From: Caenorhabditis elegans
Lineage: Eukaryota > Nematoda > Chromadorea > Rhabditida > Rhabditidae
DNA length: 64,000 nt
Assembly (NCBI RefSeq): GCF_000002985.6
Contig: NC_003280.10
Span: 11,776,501-11,840,500 of the forward strand
Direction of reading: 5' to 3'
How positions within the stretch are numbered: position 1 is the stretch's first letter; each line of letters opens with the position of its first letter. Below are positions 35,874 through 47,280 of the stretch, piece by piece. A program made the position numbers and the translations under genes. The notes beneath the pieces were generated by a model. The model ran no database searches, was not told the DNA's origin, and saw only the letters and a list, made by a program, of their open reading frames with translations.

Positions 35874-36732
35874 TCACATTTGAAGAATCTGAAAGTTTTT
35901 TGGAAGAGCTTCAATTCGTTTCATATTGGTCCAAGTTCTGCAGAATGGGCAGCGAATTCCGTCTCCAACGTCCAGTTTTTCGATGCAAGACGTGCAAAGT
36001 GTGTGACCACATACTGAATCATTGGAATTTCAGAAAAGTGAACATTTCAGCCATTTCTTACCCAACACACGTGGTACATACTCATCACTGTGGGAAAACT
36101 GATGCGCGCATATCTCGCAAAGTTTCCACAGAGGAGTCTCTCCAGTCACCTCCTGCTGCTCAAACTGCAGCTGCTCGGCCAACTCGAGCATCTTCTTCCG
36201 ATAGAACGTTGTTCGTTTTCTCTCAGTCTCCACAGTTTTCATATAACGATCTCGGTGCCTAACTTCCTTGATTCGGTCTTCGAGATCCCTGTAATTTGCA
36301 GCTTCTTCGTCCAGCTTGTCCTGCAATTCATCTCGATCCCTGAAATGTGGAATTTTAGGTTGAACGTGATATGTAGGTTCGTTCCATGCTTGCCCGCCTA
36401 CGTAGGGGCAAACTTTGTAAAAAGTTAAATGAGTTAAAGTTAAATGAAAGTTAATTAAAAGAATGAAATTTATCTGATTTTGCATAGGTACGAGACAGAC
36501 ATAAGTAGGCTACCACAAAGGTCTTCAGGGAGGCATCATGTGCCTACGTAGAACTTTTATAGATACTGTGGAGTATTGCACTAATCGTCCTCCTACCCTC
36601 TTCAAACTCACTCTTCAGTAATATTCCGAGAATCATAGTAGTGATCTATAAAGTCTGCCATAATCTTGCTCTCCATTTCCAAATCATCATAGATATTCTC
36701 CATGTCATTCAGGCGGCATTGTGTGGCGTACA
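35874..36732 (-). CDS. coiled-coil RING finger protein
   Basis: Three exons on the minus strand: 36612-36732, 36062-36339 and 35874-36013. A coiled-coil middle (RDELQDKLDEEAANYRDLED and onward) is followed by a RING finger split across the last intron: LCEICAHQFS, then VCGHTLCTSCIEKL, then CPFCRTWT. A C3HC4-type zinc pair and E3 ubiquitin ligase activity are likely. It closely matches the gene at 41828-43247 in domain order, in the phase-1 intron splitting the RING and in the ending (QILQM against TILQM), so the two are paralogues. Confidence 0.75.
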
Positions 36733-37020
36733 TTTTTCTAGAATCGGGTTCTTTTGACAGGTATAATTTTGTGAAAATCTAGAAAAATAAAAATGAAACT
36801 AGGCTCTCAATGTTATCAATGAGCCTAGAAAATAATATTTCGCATGTTAAAATTTGTGTGAGGTTACAGTGTCAATTTCCCGCAATTTCTGTAGGTCAAA
36901 CAGTTTGAAAACTAGATCAGTCAGACCTCGAAGTTGGTGACCTTAAAGTAATCACCTAAAATTCAAAAAACATCAAATTGTTTTGACAATTGAATTTGTG
37001 CATAAAATTTGTGTACCGTT

Positions 37021-37200
37021 TAGCATTGCACCTCCACTAGTTCACTTTGAAAAGATATATCTCAGTTCATTTTGAAGTTATCAGTTAACTATTAACTACA
37101 AAATTTTAGAAAAAGAAATTATTAATACTTTGTCAATTGACAAATTTCAAATAGAACAAATGACAACAGAGATATAAGCTGTCAAAGTTAAGGACAATAA
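37021..37200 (+). repeat. dispersed short inverted-repeat element, copy c
   Basis: It begins TAGCATTGCACCTCCACTAG and ends CTGTCAAAGTTAAGGACAAT, with the shared internal blocks of the family. Confidence 0.75.
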
Positions 37201-37237
37201 GCTAAAAAAAATTAAAATAAAATTTTCAATGTTTATT

Positions 37238-37528
37238 TCAAAAACATTCCATCACAATCACACGTATTTCCAAAACCAACCTATTCGTGCTTTCCATTGA
37301 TTTTTCCATTCTCTCAATTCTCTGTTGCTTGCTTCTCATAGCCGTATGATGTAACTGTTCATTCTTAATATACTTGTCTTCTCTCTGTCTAGCCTCCTCC
37401 AACTTTCTCTTCAAATTCCTTATCTCCTGACTTTGCTGCTCTTCCACAGAAATTCTCTCCCGTTTTGCAGGACGTTCTCCTCCTCTCGGAGTCGAACCGC
37501 TGTGAAGTCGACGTCTTCCGTGATCCAT
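37238..37528 (-). CDS. small coiled-coil protein
   Basis: A single open frame of 96 residues from ATG 37528: basic N-terminus (MDHGRRRLHSGSTPRGGERP) then a continuous charged coiled coil (QSQEIRNLKRKLEEARQRED and onward). It lies upstream of the RING gene at 35874-36732 on the same strand and may be a separate gene, a 5' exon of that gene (no in-phase donor was seen) or a remnant of a third RING paralogue whose zinc finger is lost. Confidence 0.45.
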   Translation of the reverse strand: MDHGRRRLHSGSTPRGGERPAKRERISVEEQQSQEIRNLKRKLEEARQREDKYIKNEQLHHTAMRSKQQRIERMEKSMESTNRLVLEIRVIVMECF

Positions 37529-38410
37529 GTCAAATTTTAATGGATAAAAAATATCGAATAGAGGGGAGATTGGAAAGCGCTCTCTCAAAAGTGAAACTAT
37601 ACGAACATAGAATGGAATCATGTGGCTGGGGGAAGCGGAGAGCGATAGAGACATAGACGATGAAACAAACAATGGAAATAGTTGGCTAGCGCCTGGAGGT
37701 GCCAGACATTGGGCAGAACCTCAGGTTTCTAAAGATGATGGAAGGGAGGGATGAAGAAAAAAGATGGAGCCTAGAGTCAGAGATTTCTCGTGCTGAAACA
37801 ACGTCATTCAATCTGGCGGTCTAGGTGCATGATGGTTTATATCTCGGTTTTTTGATGTCGTCGGATAAAATTTAAATTGAAAAATGCCCCGTAGCTTTGA
37901 AATAGAAAACGCTTTCATGTAACATTCATGAAAACCAAATCACAAGGGCTAGAAAAATTTCATGAATGAAATTTTTGAACAAAATCCATTGAAAACTAAA
38001 TGTTTTTGTTGAAAATTCACGGGGATTAAGTTCATTTTTGGATATATTTTTGAGCACATGGTGAATAACAATTATTTCCATTAAAACTAAAGTTTCAATA
38101 ATCAAATTCTTTCGAAAAATTGACCAAAAAAATTGGTTTCCGTCTTAATTCAATTATTTGTTAAGTTTCCAACACATTGAATTGAGTTTTAATAATATTT
38201 ATTAATTTTAAAAAATTGAAATAAAGAAATAGTTAAACCAGAAAGTATTACAACCGAATCAAGAAGATAATAGCACAAGTTAAAAAATTAAATTAAAGAT
38301 TATTGAAATTAGGAACATAATATAATAGAAATTGTTAACACCAGAAATTAAGAACACCAGAAAATAATACAAATGAATAGAAATAAATAGAAACAAAAAA
38401 TAGGAGAAAT
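37529..38410. other. non-coding gap
   Basis: AT-rich; I see no exon, repeat or RNA gene that I can support. Confidence 0.4.
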
Positions 38411-40075
38411 TCAAACAATTAAGCTCTTCTTCTTCAAGTTTTTGAGTAACGATTCCACTGAAGACTTCTCGGAAACATCCAATTTCTGCTTTTTTGGAAC
38501 ACTTGGAGCATTTTCTGATACTTTCCGCTTCTTGCTGACTGGATCCTTGCTCTCGGGCTTCTTGTACATTTTTCCTTGTTTCAGATCTTTCACAGAAATC
38601 GTCTGAGCCAAATCTGATCTCTTCACATAGGAAAAATCGGTTTCCACTGCACAATTCGCTTCAATATCTTTCACAGACTTTGCTTGATAATCGATGTTTC
38701 TCTTGAACTGCTGAATGTCCTTTGTCAAATCCAGATTCTTCACATTCTCATCAAATTGCAAACCAATGAACCAAACTGATTTCTTTGGATCCTTAGCAGC
38801 TTTGAACTTCTTTGGATTGATATGAGCAAGCTTGATTCCCTGATTCTTCTCCAAAATGAGCACAAGTTGTCTGATCCTTGACTCGAAGAATCCTCCAAAC
38901 GCCAACTCATCCTTTTCAGTTTCAGCTGTCATTGACAAGGAAATGAAGTGCTTGTACCGACTGAAGAAGTTGATTTCTTCTAGAAGATCCATCCAATTGC
39001 AACTTCCATTCTGAATATTGTCGCATGTGATCAATGCATCCTTCATTTCTTCCTGGATCACTTTCATTGATGACCGTGACACATTGTGAGTTGAATTTTG
39101 CTGTGGGAATGCAGGAGTCACAATTGGCATCAAATGGTATCGATCAGATTGATTTCTTCTAGGATCCCAAACTAATTGATTGAGCTGAGCCAAATCCATC
39201 CGATCACTGCTGATGAAATCAAGAAGCACTGGAGCCGGCCATTTCCATGTGGAGAAAATGAAGAACACTTTCTGAATCAATTTGGATGGACTCGCGTTTG
39301 GATAAAGCTGACAAGCACGAGCAACCAGAATTGCCCATGTGATTCCTCCAAAGAAACCCATTGAATTCGAGTAGATTCCATGGTTTTTAGCCCACAATTT
39401 GATGGCACGAAGAGTGATGCAGAAGTTTTCCTGGTTTGGGACTAGCTTCAACAAATTCTCAGCAACTCGGCATCCATTCAGGCTTCTCACACTCTCTTGA
39501 TCCAGATTCTTCAGAAGAGCGTCATCTAGGATATCCAAATCTTCAGGTACTTCCTTCAAGGCAAGTCGAGCAAAAAGAAAGTCGATTTCAATACCAGAGT
39601 ACTTCATTGTCATGATTGGAACGAAAGCGTTTTCCACAGCGCACAGATTGGTGACTTCTGGATCCTTAGCGAGCATTTGCTTGAAACTGGAGAAGAAGTC
39701 AGCACGTGTGGCATGTCGTGGCGCCAGTACGAGTGTGTCGATGTCAGCTCCACTTGAATGAACTCCGAGGCGATACGAACCAAAAGCCATTAACTGTCCA
39801 CCGGCATTGAACAATTGATCCTTTGGGTATCTTGCTTCTGTGATCTTTTGAATCCATTGCTTGACACATCCATTGAGCTTCTGCAGTACTTTGACTCGTT
39901 GTGATGTCTCCTCCTGTGGCTCATAACTGTTGTATTGATTGAGTGTTTTTTGAAGTGATGACGTCAGCTCCAAGTCTTTCGCATTTGGGAGAGCAGTGGA
40001 AATTGGTTGAGAAACTCCAAATGTGCGAGTGATTGGGACAGTGATGTTCACAGAGAGGGTATTTACAGATGTCAT
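38411..40075 (-). CDS. canonical poly(A) polymerase, intronless paralogue
   Basis: A single uninterrupted frame of 554 residues. Nucleotidyltransferase motifs: FGSYRLGVHSSGADIDTLVL holds the Gly-Ser and the Asp-x-Asp pair, and SGIEIDFLFARL holds the third Asp. The central domain has ITLRAIKLWAKNHGIYSNS and GFFGGITWAILVARACQLYP, as in eukaryotic PAP. The RNA-binding region follows, and a bipartite nuclear signal (KKRKVSENAPSVPKKQKL) is near the C-terminus. It would add poly(A) tails to pre-mRNA in the nucleus. The absence of introns in 1.7 kb, among neighbours with introns every 100-500 bp, points to a retrocopy, yet the frame and catalytic residues are intact, so it is probably functional, perhaps germline-specific. 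No target-site repeats or poly(A) remnant were found. Confidence 0.9.
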   Translation of the reverse strand: MTSVNTLSVNITVPITRTFGVSQPISTALPNAKDLELTSSLQKTLNQYNSYEPQEETSQRVKVLQKLNGCVKQWIQKITEARYPKDQLFNAGGQLMAFGSYRLGVHSSGADIDTLVLAPRHATRADFFSSFKQMLAKDPEVTNLCAVENAFVPIMTMKYSGIEIDFLFARLALKEVPEDLDILDDALLKNLDQESVRSLNGCRVAENLLKLVPNQENFCITLRAIKLWAKNHGIYSNSMGFFGGITWAILVARACQLYPNASPSKLIQKVFFIFSTWKWPAPVLLDFISSDRMDLAQLNQLVWDPRRNQSDRYHLMPIVTPAFPQQNSTHNVSRSSMKVIQEEMKDALITCDNIQNGSCNWMDLLEEINFFSRYKHFISLSMTAETEKDELAFGGFFESRIRQLVLILEKNQGIKLAHINPKKFKAAKDPKKSVWFIGLQFDENVKNLDLTKDIQQFKRNIDYQAKSVKDIEANCAVETDFSYVKRSDLAQTISVKDLKQGKMYKKPESKDPVSKKRKVSENAPSVPKKQKLDVSEKSSVESLLKNLKKKSLIV

Positions 40076-40639
40076 TTTACAAAGGGTAAATGAGAGATCG
40101 TAAAGTTTCTAAAAAATGCTAATGTTAGTAAGAGGATAGGAGAACGGGTAAAGAAGGGCAATAAAGGCGAAGAGTAAATGAAATCGTTTGAAAATCTTAA
40201 TTTCAATTGGAAACACAAATTTTGGATTTTGGAATTGCACAAAAAAAACAAAAAGGAAATATTTAAAATGAACTGGTAAAAAATTCTTGTAAATTGCCCC
40301 ACTAAATGAAAGAATTGCTAAAAAAAATTTCGTTTCAATTAAAAATAATCATTTTTGGAATATGCAAGTTGAATTTTGTTCTAAAGAAAAATCTACATTT
40401 TTGACAGTAAATTATTCTTGCAATAAAAATGAAGTTTGAAATAAAAGTTATGTGGGTACACAATTTGGAATGAAAATTAAAAGGTAAATACAATATTAAT
40501 TTTAAAAATTTGAAAGGAAATTACAGAATTTAAAAATTGCAGAATATGTTTACAAAAATTAAAAATTGCTTTTCAAAAACATTCGGTTAGTCTGGAATTT
40601 ACGAGAAGAATGGTGCAAAGGTTAAGAGGAAACGAACAA

Positions 40640-41395
40640 CTTTGATAATTTAAGTTTAAATGAGTTTGGAAGAACAGTGAAGATTAAACAGGAGAAAACA
40701 AAAAAGGAGAGCATAATAACTAGACGACCATCCGTCGTGAAAACAGAAGATACAAATGACAGAGAGCACAATGATATAACGGACCATCTCCACTTATTAG
40801 TGGCAGCGTTCAATCGATTGATTAATGCGCAGCGTCGGGATAGATATCGATTATGCTAATTTGAATAATTTTTTAAAAAATCTACAGGTAGCAATCACCT
40901 TTTTCAAGTTATCAACTTATTGAAAAAAAAATCGTTGAAAAATGATTAAAATCGAAAAATATTGTTTAAATTTTTTTGGAAGTTTTGGAAAAAATTGGAA
41001 TATGCACACAGCGTTTGATTCTAGAATGAGACAAACAATGTGTAAGAGTAAACTCATTCTAATTTCGTTCTATAAATTAATTTGAAAAAGCTTTGTGTGT
41101 ATAGATTTATAGAATGAGTAACCCTGAAATGAGTAATTTGGGTGATTAAATTAAAAAAATTATAGAGTATTAACTTTAATTAAAATTAGTTCAGAAGAAA
41201 ACAAAAAAAAGTAGAGCAAGAAAACCAGACGACCGTCCGGTGTGGTGACAGAAGATAGAAATGACAGAGAGCATAATGACATATGTCAATGACATCTTCC
41301 GTTCATTATAGTTGCAGCGTTCAATCGATTGGATAATCACGATAACTTTGCAGCGTCGAGGTTGATATCGATTCTGCTGCTAATTTTAAGAAATT
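40640..41395 (+). repeat. diverged direct duplication of about 200 bp
   Basis: 40665-40865 and 41190-41395 share AGACGACC, TCCG, ACAGAAGATA, AATGACAGAGAGCA, GCAGCGTTCAATCGATTG and GATATCGAT. The first copy has an open frame (KIKQEKTKKESIITRRPSVV, 60 codons); the second copy does not keep it. I see no splice sites and cannot say whether it was ever a gene. Confidence 0.6.
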
Positions 41396-41827
41396 GTATT
41401 CTAAACTTACAGATAAACATGAACAAATAGTTGCTGTTTCAATTTGAACATATGTTGCAATTATGAAAAAAAATCTACTAATTTGCATGTAAGTGGCCTA
41501 TTCCATTCAATCCTAAAATGCGCTCTAAAAAAATGACTGAAAATTCACTTTTTATGCTTGAACTCGGCGGTTATGGAAGTTTTTGGAATACCGTTTTTAA
41601 ATTCTGAAAGAACACAAAATTTGCAAAAAAGTTAGTTTAAACTTGTCTTATTATTTTCTCAATTCGATTGTAATACTTTCTGGTTTAACTATTTCTTTAT
41701 TTTTTTATTTGTCCAATTAATAAATAATATTAAAATTCACTTCATTTTGTACAGTTTTCTAAAAACAATTTTTAAAAGGCATTACCAAAAAGGCCTATCA
41801 ACTAAAATTTTTATGAATAACAATATA

Positions 41828-43247
41828 TCACATTTGAAGAATAGTATAATTTTTCGGAAAGCTCTCCACATTCCGGCCGTCCATCTCAATGATTTTTCTA
41901 TCAAAAGGACATTTGAATGGTTCCGTTGGCTTATGGATTCTCGTGATGCATTCGTGGCAAATTGTGTGCCCGCAGTCTGGAAAAAATGTGGAATCTTCAT
42001 TATGAGGTTGCAAAAATTTAGGAACAACTTATTTTTTATAGAATTTTTAAAGTGTCTTATGACTATGAAAAGAGAAAAAATAAAAATTTCAATATATTGT
42101 ATGTCTCTTTTTCAAATATATTGAAAAATATTACTACAGGTTCATCATTAAAGATACATGCAGAAATATGTCTTAGCCATACTCACCAAGAACCCTTGGC
42201 ACACGCTCCTTAGTATCCTCATACTCCCGACTACAAATCTCACACATCCTCCAAGGTTTCGGTTGTCCATCGGATTCTTCTTCCTTTTTCAGAGCCAACG
42301 CGACCTGCTCCAATGCTCTTTTTCTCTGAACATCCGCTCTCTCGCGTTCTTCATCAACCATCTTTATCAGATTTTGATGCTCTCCAATAGTTCTCAATTC
42401 CTGCATTTGATAGCTCAATTGGAATTTATCCCTCTCCAATTCCTTCACTTTTGCACATTGAGCCAACAACTCCACTCGAATGTGGAATTTTTCCATCGCT
42501 TCTCTTTTCAGCTCAATTTTGAAGCTATCGGCGTCCACTCGATGTCTAACATTTGCACTTATATTTCTCAAACTTTCCGTTAGCGATTGATTTATTATTG
42601 ATTTTTCTTTCAAAACGTTTTGAACTGCTGTCAGCTCAATGTTCAGTGCATCAACTTGCATTTTATGTGCAGCTTTTAATCTTTCAATTTCCTTCGTCCT
42701 AATTCCAATGCGATCACTTCTACGGGCGGTGATAGGTATTTCAATTGAGGTAGAGGTTCCTGAAAAGATAAAAGTGTCTGGTGGTTTTCGAGAAAGAACT
42801 TGATATTTCTAACAACTTTTTGGGAATTTTCGAAATGTTGGATAATTTGAAAATTTGGAATTTGAAATATTTATTTTCCTTGGTTTAAAAGTTGGCAAAA
42901 TTTTGCAAAGGCTTTGTTCAGGCCACGCCAAATTTGATCAAATTCAGGTAAAAATTTGGGCCGGCCTAAAAAATTCAAAGGGTCTTGTCAAAATTTTGCA
43001 AATTTTTAAATAAATATTTTTAGACCAAACTTGGGCAAAAAATGAGGTAACAATATGTAGGAACCATTCCACTTTTTAAATTAAAAATCATTTAAAACAT
43101 GCAAAAAACATTAATTAACTTGGATTAAAAGTTGATATTTGGCAATATTTTTTTCAATCTCTGAAAAAGCTAGGCAAAGATTTCAAAAAACATCTCTCTA
43201 CGCAAATTCCACTAACCTGTCGGATTCATGGTTTTAGCTCTTGGCAT
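41828..43247 (-). CDS. coiled-coil RING finger protein, paralogue
   Basis: Three exons: 43217-43247 (MPRAKTMNPTG), 42187-42759 and 41828-41976. A long coiled coil of about 150 residues (RTKEIERLKAAHKMQVDALN and on to KKEEESDGQPK) precedes a RING split by the last intron: MCEICSREYEDTKERVPRVL, then DCGHTICHECITRIH, then CPFDRKIIEM. The second position of the last zinc pair is Asp (CPFD) instead of the usual Cys, so this RING may be weakened or of variant type. A ubiquitin ligase or scaffold role is likely. It is homologous to the gene at 35874-36732. Confidence 0.75.
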
Positions 43248-43971
43248 CAGCCCCTCCTTTTAGCTTATAAAAACAATTCGAAAAACCAAAAACCACGGAA
43301 TTTGAAATTTGAAAATTGATTTTTCGCCTAATAGTAATTGGAAAATTGGACGTGATGTGCGTAGACTACGAGGCCAAATAGGGAAAAATAGTGTAAGAAA
43401 TGGGTTAATGATTGTTATCTTGCATATGGAAGAGGAAATGCGTGACAACCTTGGAATCTGGGGGGGGGCTATCGGGTGGAAAAGGATGAGATGGCGCAGA
43501 TACTAATAGAGCATTGGTGTTTTAACTTTCTTTTGGAAGTATGCACATAAACGTGTGCAGTTAAATAATGGACAACAAAAGTATCACACTAATTCAATTT
43601 TTAAAAATCTCAGGGAAACATTAGGTGTCCAAAACTGCAAGGTCACCTCACACGTTTTCAAAACAGAGACATATAATTTTTGTAGAATATCATTAAAGTC
43701 TGTACCAAAAACGAAAAAAAAAATTTCTCAAAATAAAACGTATAGCCAATAAATGGGCGGAGCAGAGTTAGCATGTTCACATAAACTTATTCCATTTAAT
43801 CTGTCTGCTTAACTGAAAAATGGTATGGAAAATTTCTTAATTGTAGACTGAATTTTAGATAGAAATTGTTCTTGAATTCGTTATATTTTTAGAAAAGAAC
43901 ACTAAATATGTTTTACTTGTTTAAGTGTTAACTGGGAATTATGCATCTTTTTTAACCATGGGCCTGGTTTT
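43248..43971. other. intergenic gap
   Basis: No supported exon. It contains a short G-run (about 43460-43466). Confidence 0.35.
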
Positions 43972-45330
43972 CAGTCAAATCGTATCTTACATAAAAAATT
44001 TTATTGAGAAGGAAAATAATGATAAAAACATGTTAAAGTGAAATAATGGAATTATTGAACAATAAAAACCAAATAATCATATTTCATAAAGCAGATTCAT
44101 CTTCCGCTGGCTTTTGGCTCGGAGTAGGCTTTGGACAGAGCCCATAATTATGAAGTTCAACGTTAGGATCCTCATCATTACAATATCGACATACATGTAA
44201 TTTCACAAGACGGCAATTTTTGAACGAATGTTTTCCAAGACATCTGGTGCATCGTCCACCCATGAGCAATTCTTCTCTTCGGTTGTTCACATCAATAATT
44301 TTAAAGCATTGATCTACTGTATGCCGATTGCCACAGAGTACACATGGGTGCTTGACAAACTCGTTCACAAAGTTCACTTCAGAAATTCTTCGGTAAAGTC
44401 CGTTATTGACGCGGTTTTTGGGCTCTGAAATTTGGAAATGTTACAGTTAAATTCTTCATTTATGCGCTAAAAATTATCCGTCTCTTTGCCTTGAGTGTTA
44501 TTTTTGGTACAAGGTTGAGCAAGAAGTTGGCAGGAATGCGTAGTTTAAAAAAAACTAACCTCCTTGCTGTTGATGTCTTGAGTGATTAGGTTGCTCTCTT
44601 CTCTGATCTACAGATTGTCGGCTGTCAAAGTTTCTTTCTGGGAGAACGTTCGAGTGTTGATCCTCTCTATTATAGTTTTGCGACAAGGAGCTTTCTGGTG
44701 GAGTGTAAGAATTTGAGTCTTTTGAATGACTTGGAGAACGATCACAGCTTCTACTTTGATCATGAAAATTTTGAGTATCATCTTCTGGTTTCTGGCTCGG
44801 AGTAGGCTTTGGGCAGAGCCCATAATTGTGAAGTTCAACGTTTGGATCCTCATCATTGCAATATCGACACAGTCAAATCGTATCTTACATAAAAAATTTT
44901 ATTGAGAAGGAAAATAATGATAAAAACATGTTAAAGTGAAATAATGGAATTATTGAACAAGAAAAACCAAATAATCATATTTCATAAAGCAGATTCATCT
45001 TCCGCTGGCTTTTGGCTCGGAGTAGGCTTTGGACAGAGCCCATAATTATGAAGTTCAACGTTTGGATCCTCATCATTGCAATATCGACATACATGTGATT
45101 CCACACGACGACAAGTCTGGAACGAATGTTTTCCAAGACATCTGGTGCATCGTCCACCCATGAGCAATGCTTCTCTTCGGTTGTTCACATTGATAATTTT
45201 AAAGCATTGATCTACCGTATGCCGATTGCCACAGAGTACACATGGGTGCTTGACAAACTCGTTAACAAAGTTCACTTCAGAAATTCTTCGGTAGAGTCCG
45301 TTATTGAATCGTTTTTTGTGCTCTGAAATT
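43972..45330 (-). repeat. tandem duplication of terminal zinc-knuckle exon and 3'UTR (898 bp offset)
   Basis: Position 43972 onward (CAGTCAAATCGTATCTTAC) recurs at 44870 onward. Both contain the 3'UTR with AATAAA on the minus strand and a 341 bp terminal exon. The 3'UTR and exon end differ at only a few positions; beyond about 44432/45330 (into the intron) similarity falls sharply. The junction at 44869/44870 cuts through the middle of a zinc-knuckle exon. Confidence 0.85.
44084..44869 (-). pseudogene. truncated zinc-knuckle cassette downstream of the duplication
   Basis: Two in-phase exons remain, 44560-44869 and 44084-44424. The first starts abruptly inside the third knuckle (CRYCNDEDPNVELHNYGLC) and continues into an Arg/Ser-rich linker ending HQQQG; the second is a full cassette (CVLCGNRHTVDQC, CTRCLGKHSFKNC, CRYCNDEDPNVELHNYGLC, ending AEDESAL). 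It has no start codon and lies beyond the stop and poly(A) site of the gene upstream, so it is probably stranded 3' exons of the ancestral, longer gene. Use by read-through or alternative splicing is possible. Confidence 0.65.
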
Positions 45331-47100
45331 AGGAAATATTACAGTTAAGTCTTGAATTTATGAGCCAGGTGCAGTTTTAAAAAACCTTTTTGCCCATTTG
45401 CCTTGTTTGATGTCGTGTGACAAAGTTCAATATGAAGTTGACACCAAATTATGAATTCTTGTACAAACATATGTAGTTTCATAATATACCTACCTCTTTG
45501 CTGTTGATGACTCGAATCAGTAAGTTCCTGGCGATCTCTTCTCTGATCTTCTCCCTGTCGACTGTTGAAGTTTCTTTCTGGGAGGAAGCTCGAGCGTCGA
45601 TCGTTTCGATGATTTTTTCTAGGAGAACTTGGAGAACAATTCACAGATCTTTCTTGGTTCTTTGAAGATGCCCGGACTGGAGAACGATCATAGCTTCTCA
45701 TTTGATCATGAAAATTTTGTATTTCAGGTTCTGGTTCCTGGCTCGGAGTCGGCTTTGCACACAATCCATAATTGTGAAGTTCAACGTTCGGATCCTCATC
45801 CTTACAATACATGCACACGTTGAATTTCGCACTACGACAATCCTTGAAAGAATGTCTTCCAAGACATCTAGTGCATCTTCCAGCCATAATCAAAGCTTTT
45901 CTTCGGTTGTTCACATTGATAAATTTGAAACATTGATCCACTGAATGTCGATAGCCACAGAGAGCACACGGGTGCTTGACTTTTTCGTTCACAAAGTTTA
46001 CATTGGCAATTTTGCGGTAGTCCTTGGCCCATATTTTGTGCTCTGAAAATAGTGAGATTTTACAGTTTTTATGTAAGCAATAGTTGGGGCAGAATAGGCC
46101 AAATCTATTAAAAGTTGTAAAAAAAATAGAGAAGGTTTTGCCGAATTTAAGAAAAAATGAAAAATCTGCAGAAGCTAGGGTGAAATTTTGGAAAAGTTAG
46201 AAAAAGCTGGAGAAAGTTTGGCGGAAGCTTACAAAATTGGCTAACACTGGAGAAAGTTAGGTGAAAATTTAGAAAAGAGTCTATCTAAAATTTTTTGAAA
46301 ATCGAGCTTCTTCCTTAAGGGGTGGAACAAAAGTTAGCAGGACAAGTTCAAAATACCCCACCTTTAAAATACTTACCTCTTTGATTTTGATGTATAGGCT
46401 TATTCTGATCCTGTCGATCACTTCTAGGATCCGCTGATTGTTGACTGCTGAAGCCTGAGTCTCGATAATCTCCACCTCGGTCACTGATTCTGGAGCCACG
46501 TCCTGGAGCTCTCGAAGGACTTGGGGAACGATCAAAGCTCATCCGACGTCCATACTGTTGTCTGGAGGTTCCGACTGAAGATCTTGCACCTCTGGATCCT
46601 CGGCCGCTATGATCATGATAATTTTGTTGTCTTGATGTTATGGATCTCTGCAGGCTCAAGTCTTGTCGATAGTTCTCATAGTCGCTTCTCACAGGACTTG
46701 GGGAACGGCGATGATTCCTGTAGTTCAATCGTTCATGGTCATGAATCGGGCTGCGAGCTGGAGCACGATTTCTGCAGGAGCACTCATTCTGGCTTCTGGA
46801 ACTTGCAGATCTTGTCCCATACCTTCTCTCAGGAGACATCACCTCATTTCTTCCTGGACTCCGCATCGGGGGCTCTCGCCGGACCCTGGGAGGACTTCTA
46901 CGTTTCCCTTCGAGCGTCAAGTTCTCCATTCTCTCACGGAAGTTCGAGGTGTCAAACCATCTCTTATGCCAATTCTTCTTAATATCGTCATAATAACCGT
47001 CCTCATCGCTGTTGGATGAATCTTCGATTCGGCTGAAAAATCCTTTGTGCGGCAAGTTTGTGGTGACTTGTCCTGAATGATGGCCTCGTGGGCGATTCAT
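44982..47100 (-). CDS. RS-rich protein with two Gag-like triple zinc-knuckle cassettes
   Basis: Three exons (46377-47100, 45494-46042 and 44982-45322) encode 537 residues. Exon 1 gives an Arg/Ser-rich, probably disordered region (RSPPRVRREPPMRSPGR, SPSPVRSDYENYRQDLS and more). Exon 2 and exon 3 each carry a cassette of three zinc knuckles: CALCGYRHSVDQC, CTRCLGRHSFKDC (both C-x2-C-x3-H-x4-C) and CMYCKDEDPNVELHNYGLC (C-x2-C-x9-H-x4-C). This order and the basic helix between knuckles 1 and 2 resemble the Gag knuckles of BEL/Pao retrotransposons (family knowledge; search needed). No protease, reverse transcriptase or LTR is nearby. Both introns are phase 1, so exon 2 is a symmetric module that can duplicate without frame change. 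An RNA-binding role is likely. Confidence 0.7.
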
Positions 47101-47280
47101 TTTTGAACAAGAAGAGCTGAAAATTTGAAATTAAAAAGGAAAGAAGAGGGTAAGATACGAGAGAGAAACAAACAGAAATTGACATGCAAAAAGTAGAAAT
47201 TTTCTAAAAAAGGAAGGATCGAGGAAAATATTTTCAAAAAGAAGATTTTTATGACAGTTTATGTGATTTAAAAATATCGT

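Noticed and set aside
41747-42124. Plus-strand frame of 125 codons
   Set aside because: It is antisense to the RING exon of the minus-strand gene.
46521-47019. Plus-strand frames of 153 and 118 codons
   Set aside because: They are antisense shadows of the Arg/Ser-rich exon of the zinc-knuckle gene, whose biased codons keep the opposite strand open.
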